From: Microcebus murinus
Lineage: Eukaryota; Chordata; Mammalia; Primates; Cheirogaleidae
Reading direction: 5' to 3'
Assembly (NCBI RefSeq): GCF_040939455.1
Contig: NC_134107.1
Span: forward strand, 9,115,537-9,179,536
DNA: 64,000 bases
In this document: positions 1 to 14,838 of the stretch, piece after piece
Layout: each line of letters begins with the position of its first letter
Position numbering within the stretch: the first letter of the stretch is position 1
The notes under the pieces: generated by a model
The model's database searches: none
The model's input: only the letters and a program-made list of their open reading frames with translations
What the model was told of the DNA's origin: nothing
Program-made: the position numbers and the translations under genes

Positions 1-195
1 CTCTATTTTCCTAAGAACTTGTCAGGAGCAAGGGAGACCTTCTTCTGAGTGTCCAGGTCCTCCCTCTGTCCACGTTCAGCCTTCTGCCGAGCTGTGTCCC
101 TGTCCCACTCGTGGGTTACCTTCAACCTGGCAGTATTTCCTGTGGGAAGGCGGCTCTGGGGTCCTGAGCACAAATGGGCGGCCTTCATGATGCGT

Positions 196-345
196 GCACA
201 CACGCACATGCAGTCACACAGTTACACAGTCACACGTGATCACACACCTGCACACACACAATCACGCAGGCACGCCTGGTCACACACATAATTACATACA
301 GAGTCATGCATGCATATGACACATGACACCACACACGTACACATA
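196..345. repeat. Degenerate (CA)n microsatellite
   Basis: The stretch is dominated by CACA, CACAC and ACAC words broken by TG and TAT steps. It is an old interrupted dinucleotide repeat inside the TPCN2 intron. Confidence 0.7.
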
Positions 346-539
346 TATACACTTACATAACCCTATCTACGAATAATCCCATACACGTACACACAAAGTC
401 GTGCGTATATAAGACATATCACGTGTGTGTATGTATACGGTAAGGTCTCACGTAACATATTCAGTAGGTTCTTGGAAATTGACTTTACGCTAAACGACAC
501 ATAATGAAACCGATTTTTTTCTTCATCAACATTATAATG

Positions 540-705
540 GGCCAGGCGTGGCTCATGCCTGTAACCTTAGGACTCTGGGAGTGGTAAGGAGGATGGCTTG
601 AGCCCAGGGGTTAGAGGGTGCTGTGAGCTAGGCTGATGCCACGGCACCCTAGCCCAGGCGACAGAGTGAGACTCTATCTCCAAAAAAATACAGAAACAAA
701 AACAA
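540..705 (+). mobile_element. Short 7SL-type SINE (monomer or deleted Alu) with 12-bp target duplication
   Basis: It begins GGCCAGGCGTGGCTCATGCC and ends in an A-rich tail after GAGACTCTATCTCC. The body is about 140 bp, half an Alu dimer, so it is either a monomeric 7SL SINE or an Alu with a large internal deletion. The direct repeat AACATTATAATG flanks it exactly at 528-539 and 706-717, marking insertion by target-primed reverse transcription. Confidence 0.85.
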
Positions 706-1390
706 AACATTATAATGAAGCGATGTTGAAGGAAATGATGTTATTCAAGGACCTCCTCTGTGTCTTTTTGCTTAAAGTCACAGTTTCCAGGAACCTGTGG
801 ATGTTATGTGAGGTCTTGCCATGCGTGCACAGACACGTGCACATGCGTGTCGTGCATATACCATGCACGTGGTTATATGCACATGTACGCAGATTCCTAC
901 TTACCGGTTTCCACCTGCTGTGTTCGGCTCTAGTGTCTGTCCGGCTACAGCAGGCGGCGGACTGGGCGTATTTGAAGCTTTTCTCCGGGTCAGGTTGTGT
1001 GTGGGCCGAGCGACCCTCCGCAGCCATCTCCTCTGGCTGGCTCTCTGAGGTGCCCTTGTCACAGTCAGCCACCTCCAGGCCACAGAGGGCTCATCCGCCC
1101 TCGAATCAGCAGGCGGACTGTGGCCTGAGGTCCCAGGTGGGAGGGCTTCGCCAAGGGCCGTGGCACTCTGGGCTCGCGGGGGCCGGGCTGGGTGGCGTGT
1201 GCGAGCGTGAGTGCGTGTGGGCGACGTGTGTGGGATGTGGACGTGAACGGGTGGGTGTGTACAGGTGTGTGGGTGGCTGCTGGTCCAGGTGCATGGGTTG
1301 ACAGTATTTACCTGTCCTGGGGGTAGGCAGGGACGGAGTCCCCTGAGTGGGGCCGGGAGGAGGAAGGGCTTACTTTGTTCTTGTCCTCAG

Positions 1391-1462
1391 CCGATGGCTG
1401 TCGTGGCCAGTACCGTCTTGGGCCTGATACAGAACATGCGGGCGTTCGGTGGGATCCTGGTG
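1391..1462 (+). CDS. TPCN2: TPCN2 coding exon (probably exon 19): IIS4-S5 linker
   Basis: TPCN2 encodes two-pore channel 2, a dimeric cation channel of lysosomes and melanosomes opened by PI(3,5)P2 and by NAADP through accessory proteins. Each subunit has two six-helix domains. This 72-bp exon encodes 24 residues (MAVVASTVLGLIQNMRAFGG in the middle), the amphipathic linker between IIS4 and IIS5 that couples the voltage-sensor domain to the pore. The acceptor is CCTCAG at 1385-1390 and the donor GTGAGT starts at 1463. Counting back from the C-terminus gives human positions 564-587. The first codon, CCG (Pro), falls at human 564, where from memory Leu/Pro is a common human polymorphism. Gene identity is by recognition of the protein, and exon numbers assume the human 25-exon structure. 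Confidence 0.95.
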
Positions 1463-5217
<3,755 letters not shown>

Positions 5218-5296
5218 GGACATCCTGGAGGAGCCCAACGAGGAGGAGCTGACCGAGAGGCTGAGCTGTCACCGGTACCTGCAGTTGTGCAGGTGA
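5218..5296 (+). CDS. TPCN2: TPCN2 terminal coding exon (probably 25), with stop
   Basis: The exon completes Arg727 and encodes DILEEPNEEELTERLSCH then RYLQLCR before TGA at 5294-5296, the same length as the human C-terminus (residue 752). The codon AAC at 5237-5239 is human position 734, site of the G734E hair-pigmentation variant; here it is Asn. The last residues (SCHRYLQLCR) differ from human more than the rest, typical of a lightly constrained tail. Confidence 0.95.
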
Positions 5297-8200
5297 CATC
5301 CAGGTTGCCTTCCCGGCTGGGGTGGCTGGAGAGAGATGCTGGCCTACGACAGGTGCTGGTCATGGAGGAGGCAGCTGGGCTGTGGCCAAGCAGCAAGAGA
5401 CCTTTCCTTTGACAGACCACTTAGCTGGGGACAGGCAGAGCCTGGGGACAAGGAACCAAGTCCTTCATGTGCTGCCCACCAGAACCATCCACGGAACAGC
5501 CGCTGGTGCTTCAGGGCCGAGTCGCGCCATGCCGCTTTCTTCTGTAAGCTGCTTCATTGAGACTCACTTTTTAAATAAGCAAAGAGGTGACTCCACGGGG
5601 ACCTTTAAGACAGTTTGAAAAGCAAGAAGCAGTGGCCTTTCCCTTGTGCCCTGCAGCTTCTGTGGTGCCTTTGCTGCTGGTGGCCTTCAGGGACCAAGGG
5701 CCCACCAGGGCCTGCACAGGTTAACCAGCAGATTTCCGGGACATTCAGGTTGGGATGGTTTTACATGAAGAGAATGTTGACTGTGTCTTACTTAATGGCT
5801 TGTGTGACTGTGATTGGGTGTGTTTCTTTAGGGGTCAGAATGCCAATAATTTTTATCGTTAAGTTATATAAAGAAATAGGATTGTCATTCTTCACCATGA
5901 CTCTGGTCCTACTTCTGCGGAGCAGGGTTGCTGGGTAAGGTTGGTTAGGTTGTGTACTGCACAAGGGCGTCTGGCTATGAGTGTGTGTCCTGGCACGGGG
6001 CTGTCTGCCTGCAGTGACGGGTGCCTTTTCTAGTTTGCACAAAAGCATGTATGAGCCAGTGGTGGCCGTCTACTTTGTGTGCCCTTGGTGTGTGACAGAA
6101 GGGGTCTGGGGGTGGTGGTGGGGAGAGTGAGCAGTGTGGAAAGCCACATTGTCACTTGATCCTGCTAGGCTGTGATTGACGAATGGTTTCCTCATTTCAA
6201 GTGCCAGTGCGGGTGATTGGCACCCTAGTTCGCGGAGCTCTGTGTTGAGCAGGAGTGGAATCTTCATGGAAAGGCATGTCGGGGTGGACGAGTGACGTCT
6301 GCTGGGGCCGCCGAGGAGAAGTGAGGGCTCGGGTGCTGACTCCTGTAGGGTGTGGTCTCCTGTCTCCCCAGCTTGTCTGGGAAAAGGGAGTTGAGGAAGG
6401 TTTAACGAAAACAACTTCTAAAGTGTCACGAAGGCCCAGGGCTCGGGCCCCATAAGTCCTGGTGCTGGGTGGACCGTGCGCGCTGTAGCTCCTGACCGGG
6501 CCTGAAGCTGGTCCGGGAGCCCGGGCGTTTACCCGACCACTCATGTTAGGGCTTCCTGTGGGGGCTGTGAGCCTCTGCAGGCTGCCCCCTCCGCAGGCTG
6601 CCTTTCCGGAACTGTCTTTGGGTCGGGAGGGCCTCACGGAGCAGCGGGTTGGACGTGGCAGAGTGGCAGACGCTTCTCTCTCCGGGACGGGACCGGGTGG
6701 GCCGCTGTTGGCACAGGCCGTGTTCCCACGGCCCCACCCCTTTCTGCTGGGGGTCGGGTGCCATCTAGTGGTGGAATGGGGTTCAGTGGCCTTATTTTTA
6801 ATGCGAGGCGGACCCCATGACACCCAGAAATAGCTCCCTGAGACAGTGCCTCTGGGCCAGCGAGCTCCCCTCCTGGCTGGTGTCCTGGGCGCCTGGTCAC
6901 CAGCGCTGGGAGGGGCTGGGCTCTGGCAGGGGCAGGGTTGCTTCCACGCCGTGGCCGTGGGGCAGAAGTTCTTTTCCCTCCGGGGCCCTGAGCCCCCACC
7001 TCTTGGTACCTGCAGGGGGCCCGTGGGGGCCCAATGACAAAGTTGCTGTGGCTGAGACTGGGGGGAGGAGCAAGTCGAAGGTGAAGGTCATGAGTTTGTT
7101 TTTGCTCGTGTTTAATAATAACAATGACCATGGCATGGAGACAACTGCAAACTCGGAGGATGGTGGCAAGTTCAGTGAGAATAACTTCTAAGTCACTAGC
7201 GCGTGGGTTGCAGTTCTGTCCCCTGCTCCCTCAGTGCTTTGGGGAGGTGCCAACAAATAGGACACCCTGCTGCAGAAGCACAGGCCGTGGAAACCGGGCC
7301 GGGACTCGGGTGGGCTGCCGCCCTCAGAGGCTCAGGCCCCGCCACGCCCCGTGCTGGGAGCGTCGGTTCTGCGAGCCCGTCTCCCCGGACAGTTGCTCCG
7401 TCGCCCTGTTGAAGATGAGCCAGCGACTTTAGAGATTGGCCCCCAAAGTGGGTTTGTGGGAGGCTTCCTCACGTGATTAGATTGAGGCTCTGCCCCTCTT
7501 GCAGGAACATCCAGAAGGTGCACCGCGTCCTGCCAGGTGGCGTGTTTCGCCTTTCCACGCCGGTGCCCACGCCCACCGCTTGCTCCAGCGCCAGCTTGGG
7601 CACCGCCTCGCGGCCGCGCCCCACATCAGACTGCTTGTCTTGCTTTCCTCTCCGCCCCTCCTGTCTTGTTCCATCTTCGTGGCTCCGGTGGGACGGGCCG
7701 CCACTGAGTTTGCCCTGGTGCTCAGGCCGCCCTATGTGGCCAGGGGGAGCCTCTCACCTAGCGATTGTGTCCTGCCATGTTTCTGCAGTCTCCGGCACGA
7801 AAAGATGTTCAGGGCTCCTTTTATTCCTTCCTCGCCCGCTCCCTCCATTCACTGGGATGAGCCGCTTCTCCTGGGAGCCCTGTCCTTTCTGCCAATGGGA
7901 ACCAAGACATGAGTGTGAAGCGTACTGGGGCTACTGGGGTGTTCCAGGTGCCGTCAGTGGAGGGGGGGGGGAGACCCGTGTGTACACACGTCTCTCTCAC
8001 ATCTGAAGACAGCTGTGAGGTTACACCAGTATCTCCAGCTTGGTCCAATGCTACCGCGTGCGTTCCGGTTCTCTCTCTCCAGAGTAAGGCTCTTTCTCTG
8101 AATGGTTCTCATTCTTCTTAATCTATTCTCTGATCAGTTGCCCTGTGCATAGTCAGTCTCCTGTCGCCCCCGGCCCGCCCCGAGATGTCCTCCTCACCCA

Positions 8201-8379
8201 ACTTGGGCTCTGACCCCCACACTGAGACATCCCTCTGCATAGATGCCTCCTAACAAAGCCTCCAGGAAACGGCTTTCCAATGGGGGAAGTTACTGTTTTA
8301 AAGTTAGGAACAGAAAAACCTACATTCTGGAGCTCCTAGTCAGCTCATTAGGACTCAGTAAGTAAGCACGTAACTACGT
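5297..8379 (+). other. TPCN2 3' UTR start and flank; no other gene seen
   Basis: The 3' UTR begins at 5297. I found no canonical AATAAA in the next 3 kb, so its end cannot be placed. A TATAAA at about 5866 and other variant signals are weak candidates. The rest is GC-rich unique-looking sequence. No credible ORF or named repeat was found. Confidence 0.6.
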
Positions 8380-8640
8380 AAATAGAAATAGCATTAGAAG
8401 AAATGTACCACTTTATTCACAATGTGATTGTCTATACAGAAAAGCCAACAGTGGTAGTAAGAATTCAGCAGAATGGCCTGCTGTTAAGATTATAGTGAAA
8501 TCAGTGGCTTTTCTAAATACTAGCAACAAACTTATAAACTGTGTATTTAGAGATACCATTTACATAGGAGTAAAAATCCTTAAGGTCCGTAAAAATAAAT
8601 TGAACGAGAAATGTTCAAGGCCTATATACAGAAAACTGTA
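8380..8640 (+). mobile_element. Old L1 fragment (ORF2 region)
   Basis: This AT-rich block in GC-rich surroundings has the word series typical of L1 ORF2: CAGTGGCTTTTCTAAATACT, then ACTAGCAACAAAC, then TACATAGGAGTAAAAATCC, and AAGGCCTATATACAGAAAAC. It is heavily diverged, with no open frame. Confidence 0.7.
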
Positions 8641-9589
8641 AAACTTCATTCAAGCCCACTCTGTAGAGCCAAGTAACAGAGACAATGAGTATTATGTTAA
8701 CAAGTCACCACATACGTGCTCAGTAACTTGCCACACCCCGTTTACTAGCTTGAAGTGCAGGTCAGAGGTCAGGCACGGCCCAGCGTGTCCTCTGCTCAGG
8801 TCTCCGGTCCCGGCGTCAGCCTGGCTGTGACCCGCCTGGAGGCTCTGCGTGGGACCTGCCTGCAAGCGCACTCCGGCTGTTGGCCGGGTCCAGTCACTTG
8901 CGGCTGTGAGACTGTCGTGCCTGCCTCTCTTCTGGCCGTCAGTGGGTGCTGCTCTCAGGAGCTGGGAGCCGCCCATGTTCTCAGCCTCAGGGTCCCCTTG
9001 TCTTCAGCGTCAGCAGCAGAGAACCTGCCTCCCACGGAAGGCCCCTCTTCCTTCGGGAAGAGCCGGTACCCTCTAAAACTCCACCTCATTAGGTCCTTCC
9101 CACCCAGAGTCTTCAGGTCACCTGTGCCACAGAACGGAAGCCACGCCCAGGGGTGGCCTCATAGTCACAGGTCCCACCTGCACCCGAGGGCGGAGATTGT
9201 GTGGGGGAGGGGCACAGGGGCATCGGGAACCCTGCCCCCCGTCCCCTCCCCCCCGGAGTTCCCGTCTTCATGGGCAGACAGAGTCGCTATTGGAGAAATG
9301 TTAGTCTCATACATTCACTATAATTCTAGACTCGGGGCCATTTTCCCCATGAAGTTTGAAAAGCTGATGGAAAAATGCACATGAAAGTGCAAAATCAAGA
9401 ACAGCTACTCCCTTTCTGTAGAAGAAGAAGGTTGAGGGCATTGCTTTGCCGTCGTCCCTAACTTCTGGTAAAGGTGCTGTAGCCATGGCAGTGCTGTTGG
9501 TGCGGGGACACATCGGCTGACGGGAGAGGGCCCAGCGGTGGCTCTGTACAAATGCAGAACGGTGACTCGTGGCAGAGGATTGGTGGGGA
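8641..9589. other. Unclassified GC-rich stretch, possibly an old LTR
   Basis: The part at about 9000-9160 (CCTCATTAGGTCCTTCCCAC and neighbours) resembles an antisense MaLR-type LTR, but I cannot place it firmly. I see no gene. Confidence 0.35.
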
Positions 9590-10580
9590 AGGAGTGGGTT
9601 GTCCAATAAACGGTGTCGGAATTCCAGCCCACGTGGGAAAAGAATGAGATAAGATTCCTGTTTGCCACCTAACACAAAAGTACATAGGCTGGATTAAAGG
9701 CTTACAGTGAAAAGCAAACTTTAGAACATTTAGAAGACAATATAGGAAAGAAAAAAATCGATGAACTCAAGATATTTCAATTGAGAACTTCTTTCTTTAA
9801 AAGACACAGGCAAGCCACAAACTGGCAGAAGATATTCTAACATATAACTGATTAAGGACTTACATCTATCTAGACCGTATACAGAGCTCCCACAAATTAG
9901 TGAAAAAGAAAACCAGTGTCTGTGTTTTCACAGACAAGAAAACACCCAGTTCCACGGTGACGTGAGAAGACACCCCATCTCACCGGTAATCAGGGGCACA
10001 CAAAGTGAAATGGAAACGACACGTTTCACTTGGTCAGAATTGAAGAAGTTGGACAGTCTGGATTGTTGGGACTCTTATGTACTGGAGGAGATTTAAGTTG
10101 AAACCACCTCTTTGTTGGCGTTATTGTAGTTGGGACGTGTCATACCTCGCTGGGTACACTTGTGTGGACCCCTGCCCATGTGCGCCGGGCAGGACGTTCA
10201 TCGGTGTCCGCACCAGCGACATTCTGGACGCGGCCTGCAGGTCCTCAGCGGCGTGTCCGTGTGTGGGGCGCTGACGTGATGGGGAACCATGCAGCAGCCA
10301 GCGCGACGGACTCCAGCTACGGACGCCTGTGTGAAGGACTCGGGGAAATGATGCTGAGTGAACGAGTTCCAGAAGTTTCCACACAGCACGCGTACGTTGG
10401 TGGTGATTACCTAAAACTCGAGGGAACGAGAGGCCTCCGGTCCAGGGGAAGGAGCACGCGGGCGCCTGCAGGTTCTGCGGCCGGGCGGGCCTGTGGTCAC
10501 GTTATTACACTTTATAACGTGCGTGTGTCGTGCGTGTGCTTTTGCACGTGCCGAATGCTAAAGTGCGGTGAAGGAGCAGA
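9590..10580 (+). mobile_element. Old L1 3' region, diverged
   Basis: Words such as AGAAGACAATATAGGAAAG, CACAGGCAAGCCACAAACTG, GGACTTACATCTATCTAGA and AATGATGCTGAGTGAACGAG follow in the order expected for the end of L1 ORF2 and its 3' UTR. The later half is CpG-rich and more decayed. Confidence 0.65.
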
Positions 10581-11789
10581 GTGAGGCGAGGGACCGCAGG
10601 GGTGAGCGTGGACGGCCCCCGAGGAATCGCGTTGCGAACGGGAGCGGCGTAGCGGGGTGGCTGTGGTGGAGGACGTGGGGCCAGGAGGATTTCGGGGTGG
10701 CTTTTCACACGGGAGGGCACTGTGGGAACTGGCGGGCAGACCCAGGTGGCAGTGAGCAGGCCGGTGGGGCAGGTGTGAGGAGGCAGCCACGAAGGAGCAG
10801 GGCGCTGCGGCTGTGGCAGGAGGTGCGGCGCCGAGAGCAGCCCGGCAGGGGTGGGTGGGCCGGGAGGCCTCAGCGCCCAGGGCTCAGGCGCAGGCGTGGC
10901 CAGGGCAGGGGCTTCTGCTGGCCCCGAGCGCCGTGCGTCCCGGGAAGCGGTAGTGGCCATCGAGGCCCTCTCCTGGGCTTCCTGCCATGCGCTGCTCCCT
11001 GGTGCAGGCGGCTGGACGGGGCCAGGAGCTGTGCCCAGTCTGTCGCTGGGACCCCGGAGCATGTCCTGGCCGAGCGGCTCTGGGGCCTTTCATGTGGTCG
11101 CCGCTGCATGGCCTGGCCGAGCGGCTCTGGGGCCTTTCATGTGGTCGCCACCGCTGGCTCAGCGGGAGGAGATTCTCTCTCCCCAGGATGGCCTGGATCG
11201 GGTTTCCTGCCTCCGAGATAATTGGTGTTCTTAGGAAAAGGTTAGAACAGTTCCTTGCTTAAGACAAAACAAAACAAAAAAACCCCAAGTGGGACGCGGG
11301 CACACCGCACTGCTCTTGGAAATCAAAGGCGGAGGCGTGGGCGCAGGCAACGCCCTCACATCAAAGTGGCCTTGGGGGCCCCAGGCAGCGGGCAGGCGGC
11401 CCTCAGCTCTCGGTCACATTTTGGGGGGGGGGCGAGCTATTCTTCTGGGTAATTCAATCGGAGCCTTGCAGGGCGGTGGGGCCCGCACCTGTGGGTGCCT
11501 GGCGGGCCCGGCTGCCTCCCTGGTTCCGACAGCAGTTGGCTAATCTACGCCCGGGCCCGGGCCGGCCCCAGCAACACCTGTCGCCAGGTGAGCCAGACCT
11601 GCCTCCCTGCCTCCTTGGCCCTGCAGGTTGTGGCCTTTACAATAACAGCTAGTGGGCACCTTGACTTGTGGGGTAGACAGGAGCCTGGCAGCCCAAGTCC
11701 ACGGCGAACGTTCTGTGGCCGTGACGTGCTGGGCAGGCGCTTACCAGGCCTGTGGGACTCGATTGGGCGTCAGCATTCCCTACAGGAGA
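10581..11789. other. GC-rich intergenic DNA with a 47-bp tandem duplication
   Basis: High-GC sequence without recognisable exon structure. It contains the duplication at 11065-11150, an A-rich spot at 11263-11285 and a G-run at about 11420. Confidence 0.5.
11065..11150. repeat. 47-bp tandem duplication
   Basis: CCTGGCCGAGCGGCTCTGGG starts at 11065 and again at 11112, and the following GCCTTTCATGTGGTCGCC is also repeated. The 38-bp core is identical, with a short diverged spacer. Confidence 0.9.
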
Positions 11790-11890
11790 ACTTTTAAAAC
11801 ACAGGTTCCGCGGCTCCAGCCCTGGAGTTTCTGTCTTAGGGGGTCAGGGTGAGGCCTGAGAACCCACATTAGTAGTAAGTTCCAGGTGCC
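11790..11890. mobile_element. MER5-like hAT fragment
   Basis: GGAGTTTCTGTCTTAGGGGG, GTGAGGCCTGAGAACC and AGTAAGTTCCAGGTG follow the order of the common MER5 non-autonomous hAT element (CTGAGAATCTGCATTTCTAA type core). Confidence 0.5.
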
Positions 11891-12499
11891 ACTGTCCCTG
11901 GCAGGGAGACGGCACCCGAGGGGCTGGCTCAGGCAGCCGAGACTCCCCTCCCTCCTCACCTCCTTTCCCTCCTTTTGCTCCTTGTTTTCCTTTGGCAGAT
12001 GCGCAAGGAGCACCCACAGCTGCTGGCAGTGGATTTTTAGAAACAACATTTATCTTGGGAGGGTCAGTTATGGAAAGACCCCCTTTCTGGGTGGTCAGAA
12101 TTGCCCAGACAGCCCTCTCTGGGCAGAGGCGTCAGGGACAGGTGCTGGCAGGCACGTGGCTCGGCCAGCAGATCGCCTCGGCTCGGGCTGTGTGCAAACC
12201 GCACCACTGGGCATGGGGAAGCTGGCTGGACCCTGCCATGCCCAGGGACAAGGACATCAACACGAGCCCCTGGGCACGAAGAGAGCAGAGGTGGCCCCCC
12301 CCCCCTCCGTGGGGTCTGGCGAGTCCCACCTGCCTCCCCGTCCCCTGCTCTCGTCACCTCCACTCCCCTTTCGAGGTGCTGCGGTGTTCCCGTTCACCCC
12401 CTGCTCCCAGGGCCGGGTTCCGTGAGTGCCCGCGAGTGAGTGCATTCGTGGATGTTCGCGCCACCCAGTGCCGGGAAGGGCAGAAGGCGTCTGGCATCT

Positions 12500-12600
12500 G
12501 ATGCTGTAGCATTCGCTGCACAAATGCTCACCAGGGGCTGCTGTAAGCCAGGCTTGCGAAGCTCACGTTCTCACCCTGGTGTACCAGTCGGGTGACAACA
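12500..12600. repeat. L2/MIR-like fragment
   Basis: GCACAAATGCTCACCAGGGG followed by CTGCTGTAAGCCAGGC matches the frequent 'living-below-ends-of-L2' word series. It is short and diverged. Confidence 0.4.
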
Positions 12601-13059
12601 GAGAAAAGGCTGGGCCAGGAGGAGGAGGAAGAGGCTGGACATGCAGCCTGAAGATCCACTATTACTCCAGGCCAGCTTGGAGCTTCCTGGCAGCCTTTGG
12701 GAAAAGGGAAAAGGTTTCTGCTGCCTGAGGAGGTCCACTATGGTGGCTGAGGCTTCTTGGAGGAGACGTGCTTGTGTGGGACCCCCGTCAGAGGCCACGG
12801 CCCGGTGCGGGTTGATCCCAGCCACACATGGGGAAATGTCTCCGGGAAGTGAGCCGGGGTCTGCAGAAGTCTGTCGTCTGCGTGCTCTGAGGCTCGTCGT
12901 GGGAGGCCCACGAGGGGAGGTGTGAGCACCTTCTCGTCTGCAGAGCAGGGACACGTGGAGGCTGTCGGTGTTTTGTTTCCCGTAAAGAGATCCTCAGGAA
13001 AGCAACAGTAGTGCTTGGTGGCAATAGGAGTCACGTTATTGAGCGCTGCGCTCTGCCAC

Positions 13060-13200
13060 GTGCTTTTCTGAGTCCTGTGTGTGCCAGCCGATGGGCTGAC
13101 TTAATCATTCGGAAGCCACTGGCTGTGGCACTGCTGACGGGTGGGGAAACCGAGGCACAGAGGGGTTGGTGACTTGCCAAGGTCGCACAGCTGGTACGGT
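13060..13200. repeat. MIR SINE fragment
   Basis: The core GGGGAAACCGAGGCACAGAG is followed by GACTTGCCAAGGTCGCACAG, the well-known MIR body. Confidence 0.8.
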
Positions 13201-14594
13201 GTTGCCATCCCCTGCCCCGGCCCCAGCCTTCTCTGTGCGCCGGCACATCAGCGTGGGAATGTGAGGTCCCCGGGGTGTGCTGGCAGTGGCCCCCGACAGA
13301 TGTTTATAGAGCGAGCGCTACAGCCTCACGCGCAGCTTGCAGGACGGCCCTGCCCCACCACCGCAGGCTGGCTGCAGTCCCGAAGGCCTCCGTGTGTCAC
13401 TGCAGAAGGTGGCAGGTGACGCCCAGGACAAGGCATGCTGTGGGAACAGGCTGGTCTCCTTGGGACGTTCTCCCACCTTAGCCACTGCCCAAAGCAGCTC
13501 CGGGCGCCTGGCTGGAGTCTTGAGGCCCAAGTTGGGGCCTCACCTGCTACCCGCTGTGGTCTTGGACTTGCAGTTGGCTCTGCCCAGCATCCGGGGCCTG
13601 TTTTGGAAACTGATGTGCGTGGCCGGAAGAGCAAGGCCAGGAAGCGGACCCCGGCGTGGTATGCGTGCTTTCAGCACCAGGTTCAGTCTTCAGAGCTCTT
13701 GCACAAGTGAGGAAACTGAGGTGCAAGGAGGTTCAGGGACCCACGCTGACAGGTGGCAAGGTGGAACGTGAGCCCAGGGCTGTCATGGAGACCCAGGTCC
13801 CCTCGGCCTGCTGCCCTCACGCCATGGCCACGGACTTCTCACATGGCGGCTCCTGGGGCTCCAGTCCGTGGCTCAGCCACGGTGACTGTGGTCCTGGTGG
13901 ACCACCAGCTGCTCCACACTTGTGTCCTTGGCTGTCAAGCCCTCAGTGCGCCCCAGTAGCTGAGGCAGGGCGGGGCTCCCGGTGCGCTGGCTCCGGAACA
14001 GCTGCGCCTTCTGTGGGGTCCCTCCCCCGCACCCCACCGCCCAGCACGGGCGCTGGTGATGCCGGGCCGGTCTCCTGCACCTGGAGGCCTGGGAGCTTCC
14101 TCGGGGCCCCACCAGCCCCTCTGCCCAGCGCCGGGGGAGCCCAGGCTGACGGGCGCCCCGTCTGGGGTTCACCCCCCGGCCTCACTGCTTTGCCTGCAGG
14201 CTTTCGTGAGCTGCTCGGACGGGGTCGTGGGGCGGGGGTGGGCCAGTGCTGGACACGGGGGGTCATGGGTAGAGGGCCGTGGCACCTGTACAGAAGGCAG
14301 TTCCAGGTCTCGGGGTTTCTCAGAGGGCAGGGAAACGCCAGAGACTGTAGAATTTTAGATCAGAGTCCCCTTAGAAATCCCCAAGCCCAACCCCCTTGTT
14401 TTACATATGGGGAGACTGAGGCCAGTGAGGACAGGCATGCGGCTGTAGCCTGGCCCAGACAGGACAGGACCTGGGTCACCTCAGCCCCCTCCATCCCCGA
14501 GCACACACCTGCCAGGGCTGCTGGGCGGGCTGGGGATCCTGCCCCCGAGGAGCTCCAACTGCTTCCTGGCGTCCAGCTAATTTTTAGATAGCAA
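13201..14594. other. GC-rich intergenic DNA with MIR fragments
   Basis: MIR-type words occur at about 13705-13760 (GAGGAAACTGAGGTGCAAGG) and 14375-14480 (GGGGAGACTGAGGCCAGTGA). A long open frame in the first part has no family signature or exon structure and I treat it as GC-driven chance. Confidence 0.55.
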
Positions 14595-14790
14595 AAGCGG
14601 GAAGATGAAGGCAGAGGTCCGAGTGACACGGCCACAAGCCAAGGAATGTCTGGAGCCACCAGGAGCTGAAGGCACAAGGAAGGACCCTCTCCCTGGAGCC
14701 CCTCAGGGGAGCATGGCCTGGACACTGTGACTTTGAACTTCTGGTCTCCAAAGTATGGGAGATAAATCTCTGTTGTTCGGAGCCGCCAGT
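14595..14790 (+). mobile_element. MLT1-type MaLR LTR fragment
   Basis: GACACGGCCACAAGCCAAGG, TGGAGCCACCAGGAGCTGA, GTGACTTTGAACTTCTGGTC and GATAAATCTCTGTTGTTCGG are in the order of the 3' half of an MLT1 LTR on the + strand. Confidence 0.7.
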
Positions 14791-14838
14791 TCGTGGTGGC
14801 GTGTCGTGGCGGCGTGTCGTGGTGGTGCGTCGTGGCGA
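14788..14838. repeat. Short GTGGCGTGTC tandem repeat
   Basis: About four copies of a 12-14 bp unit (GTGGTGGCGTGTC, GTGGCGGCGTGTC, GTGGTGGTGCGTC) follow directly on the LTR fragment. Confidence 0.75.

Larger units (their letters stand above)
1..1390 (+). other. TPCN2: TPCN2 intron (partial), with degenerate CA/GT tracts
   Basis: This is the intron before the first TPCN2 exon in the window; the preceding exon lies outside. I searched for the coding sequence expected just upstream of that exon (end of the IIS4 voltage sensor) and did not find it. The stretch has interrupted CA-type microsatellite at about 196-345, a short SINE at 540-705, alternating CA/TG words at 820-890 and GTGTG words at 1195-1280. 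It ends in a pyrimidine-rich acceptor, TTGTTCTTGTCCTCAG. Confidence 0.75.

Noticed and set aside
1..1390. Possible upstream TPCN2 exon in the window
   Set aside because: No frame encodes the expected IIS4 voltage-sensor sequence with GT/AG borders.
8592..8602. AATAAA as TPCN2 polyadenylation signal
   Set aside because: It lies inside an old L1 fragment 3.3 kb past the stop, with no supporting downstream element.
13656..14591. A 311-codon + frame
   Set aside because: Runs through MIR fragments, has no homology that I recognise and no splice or start support.
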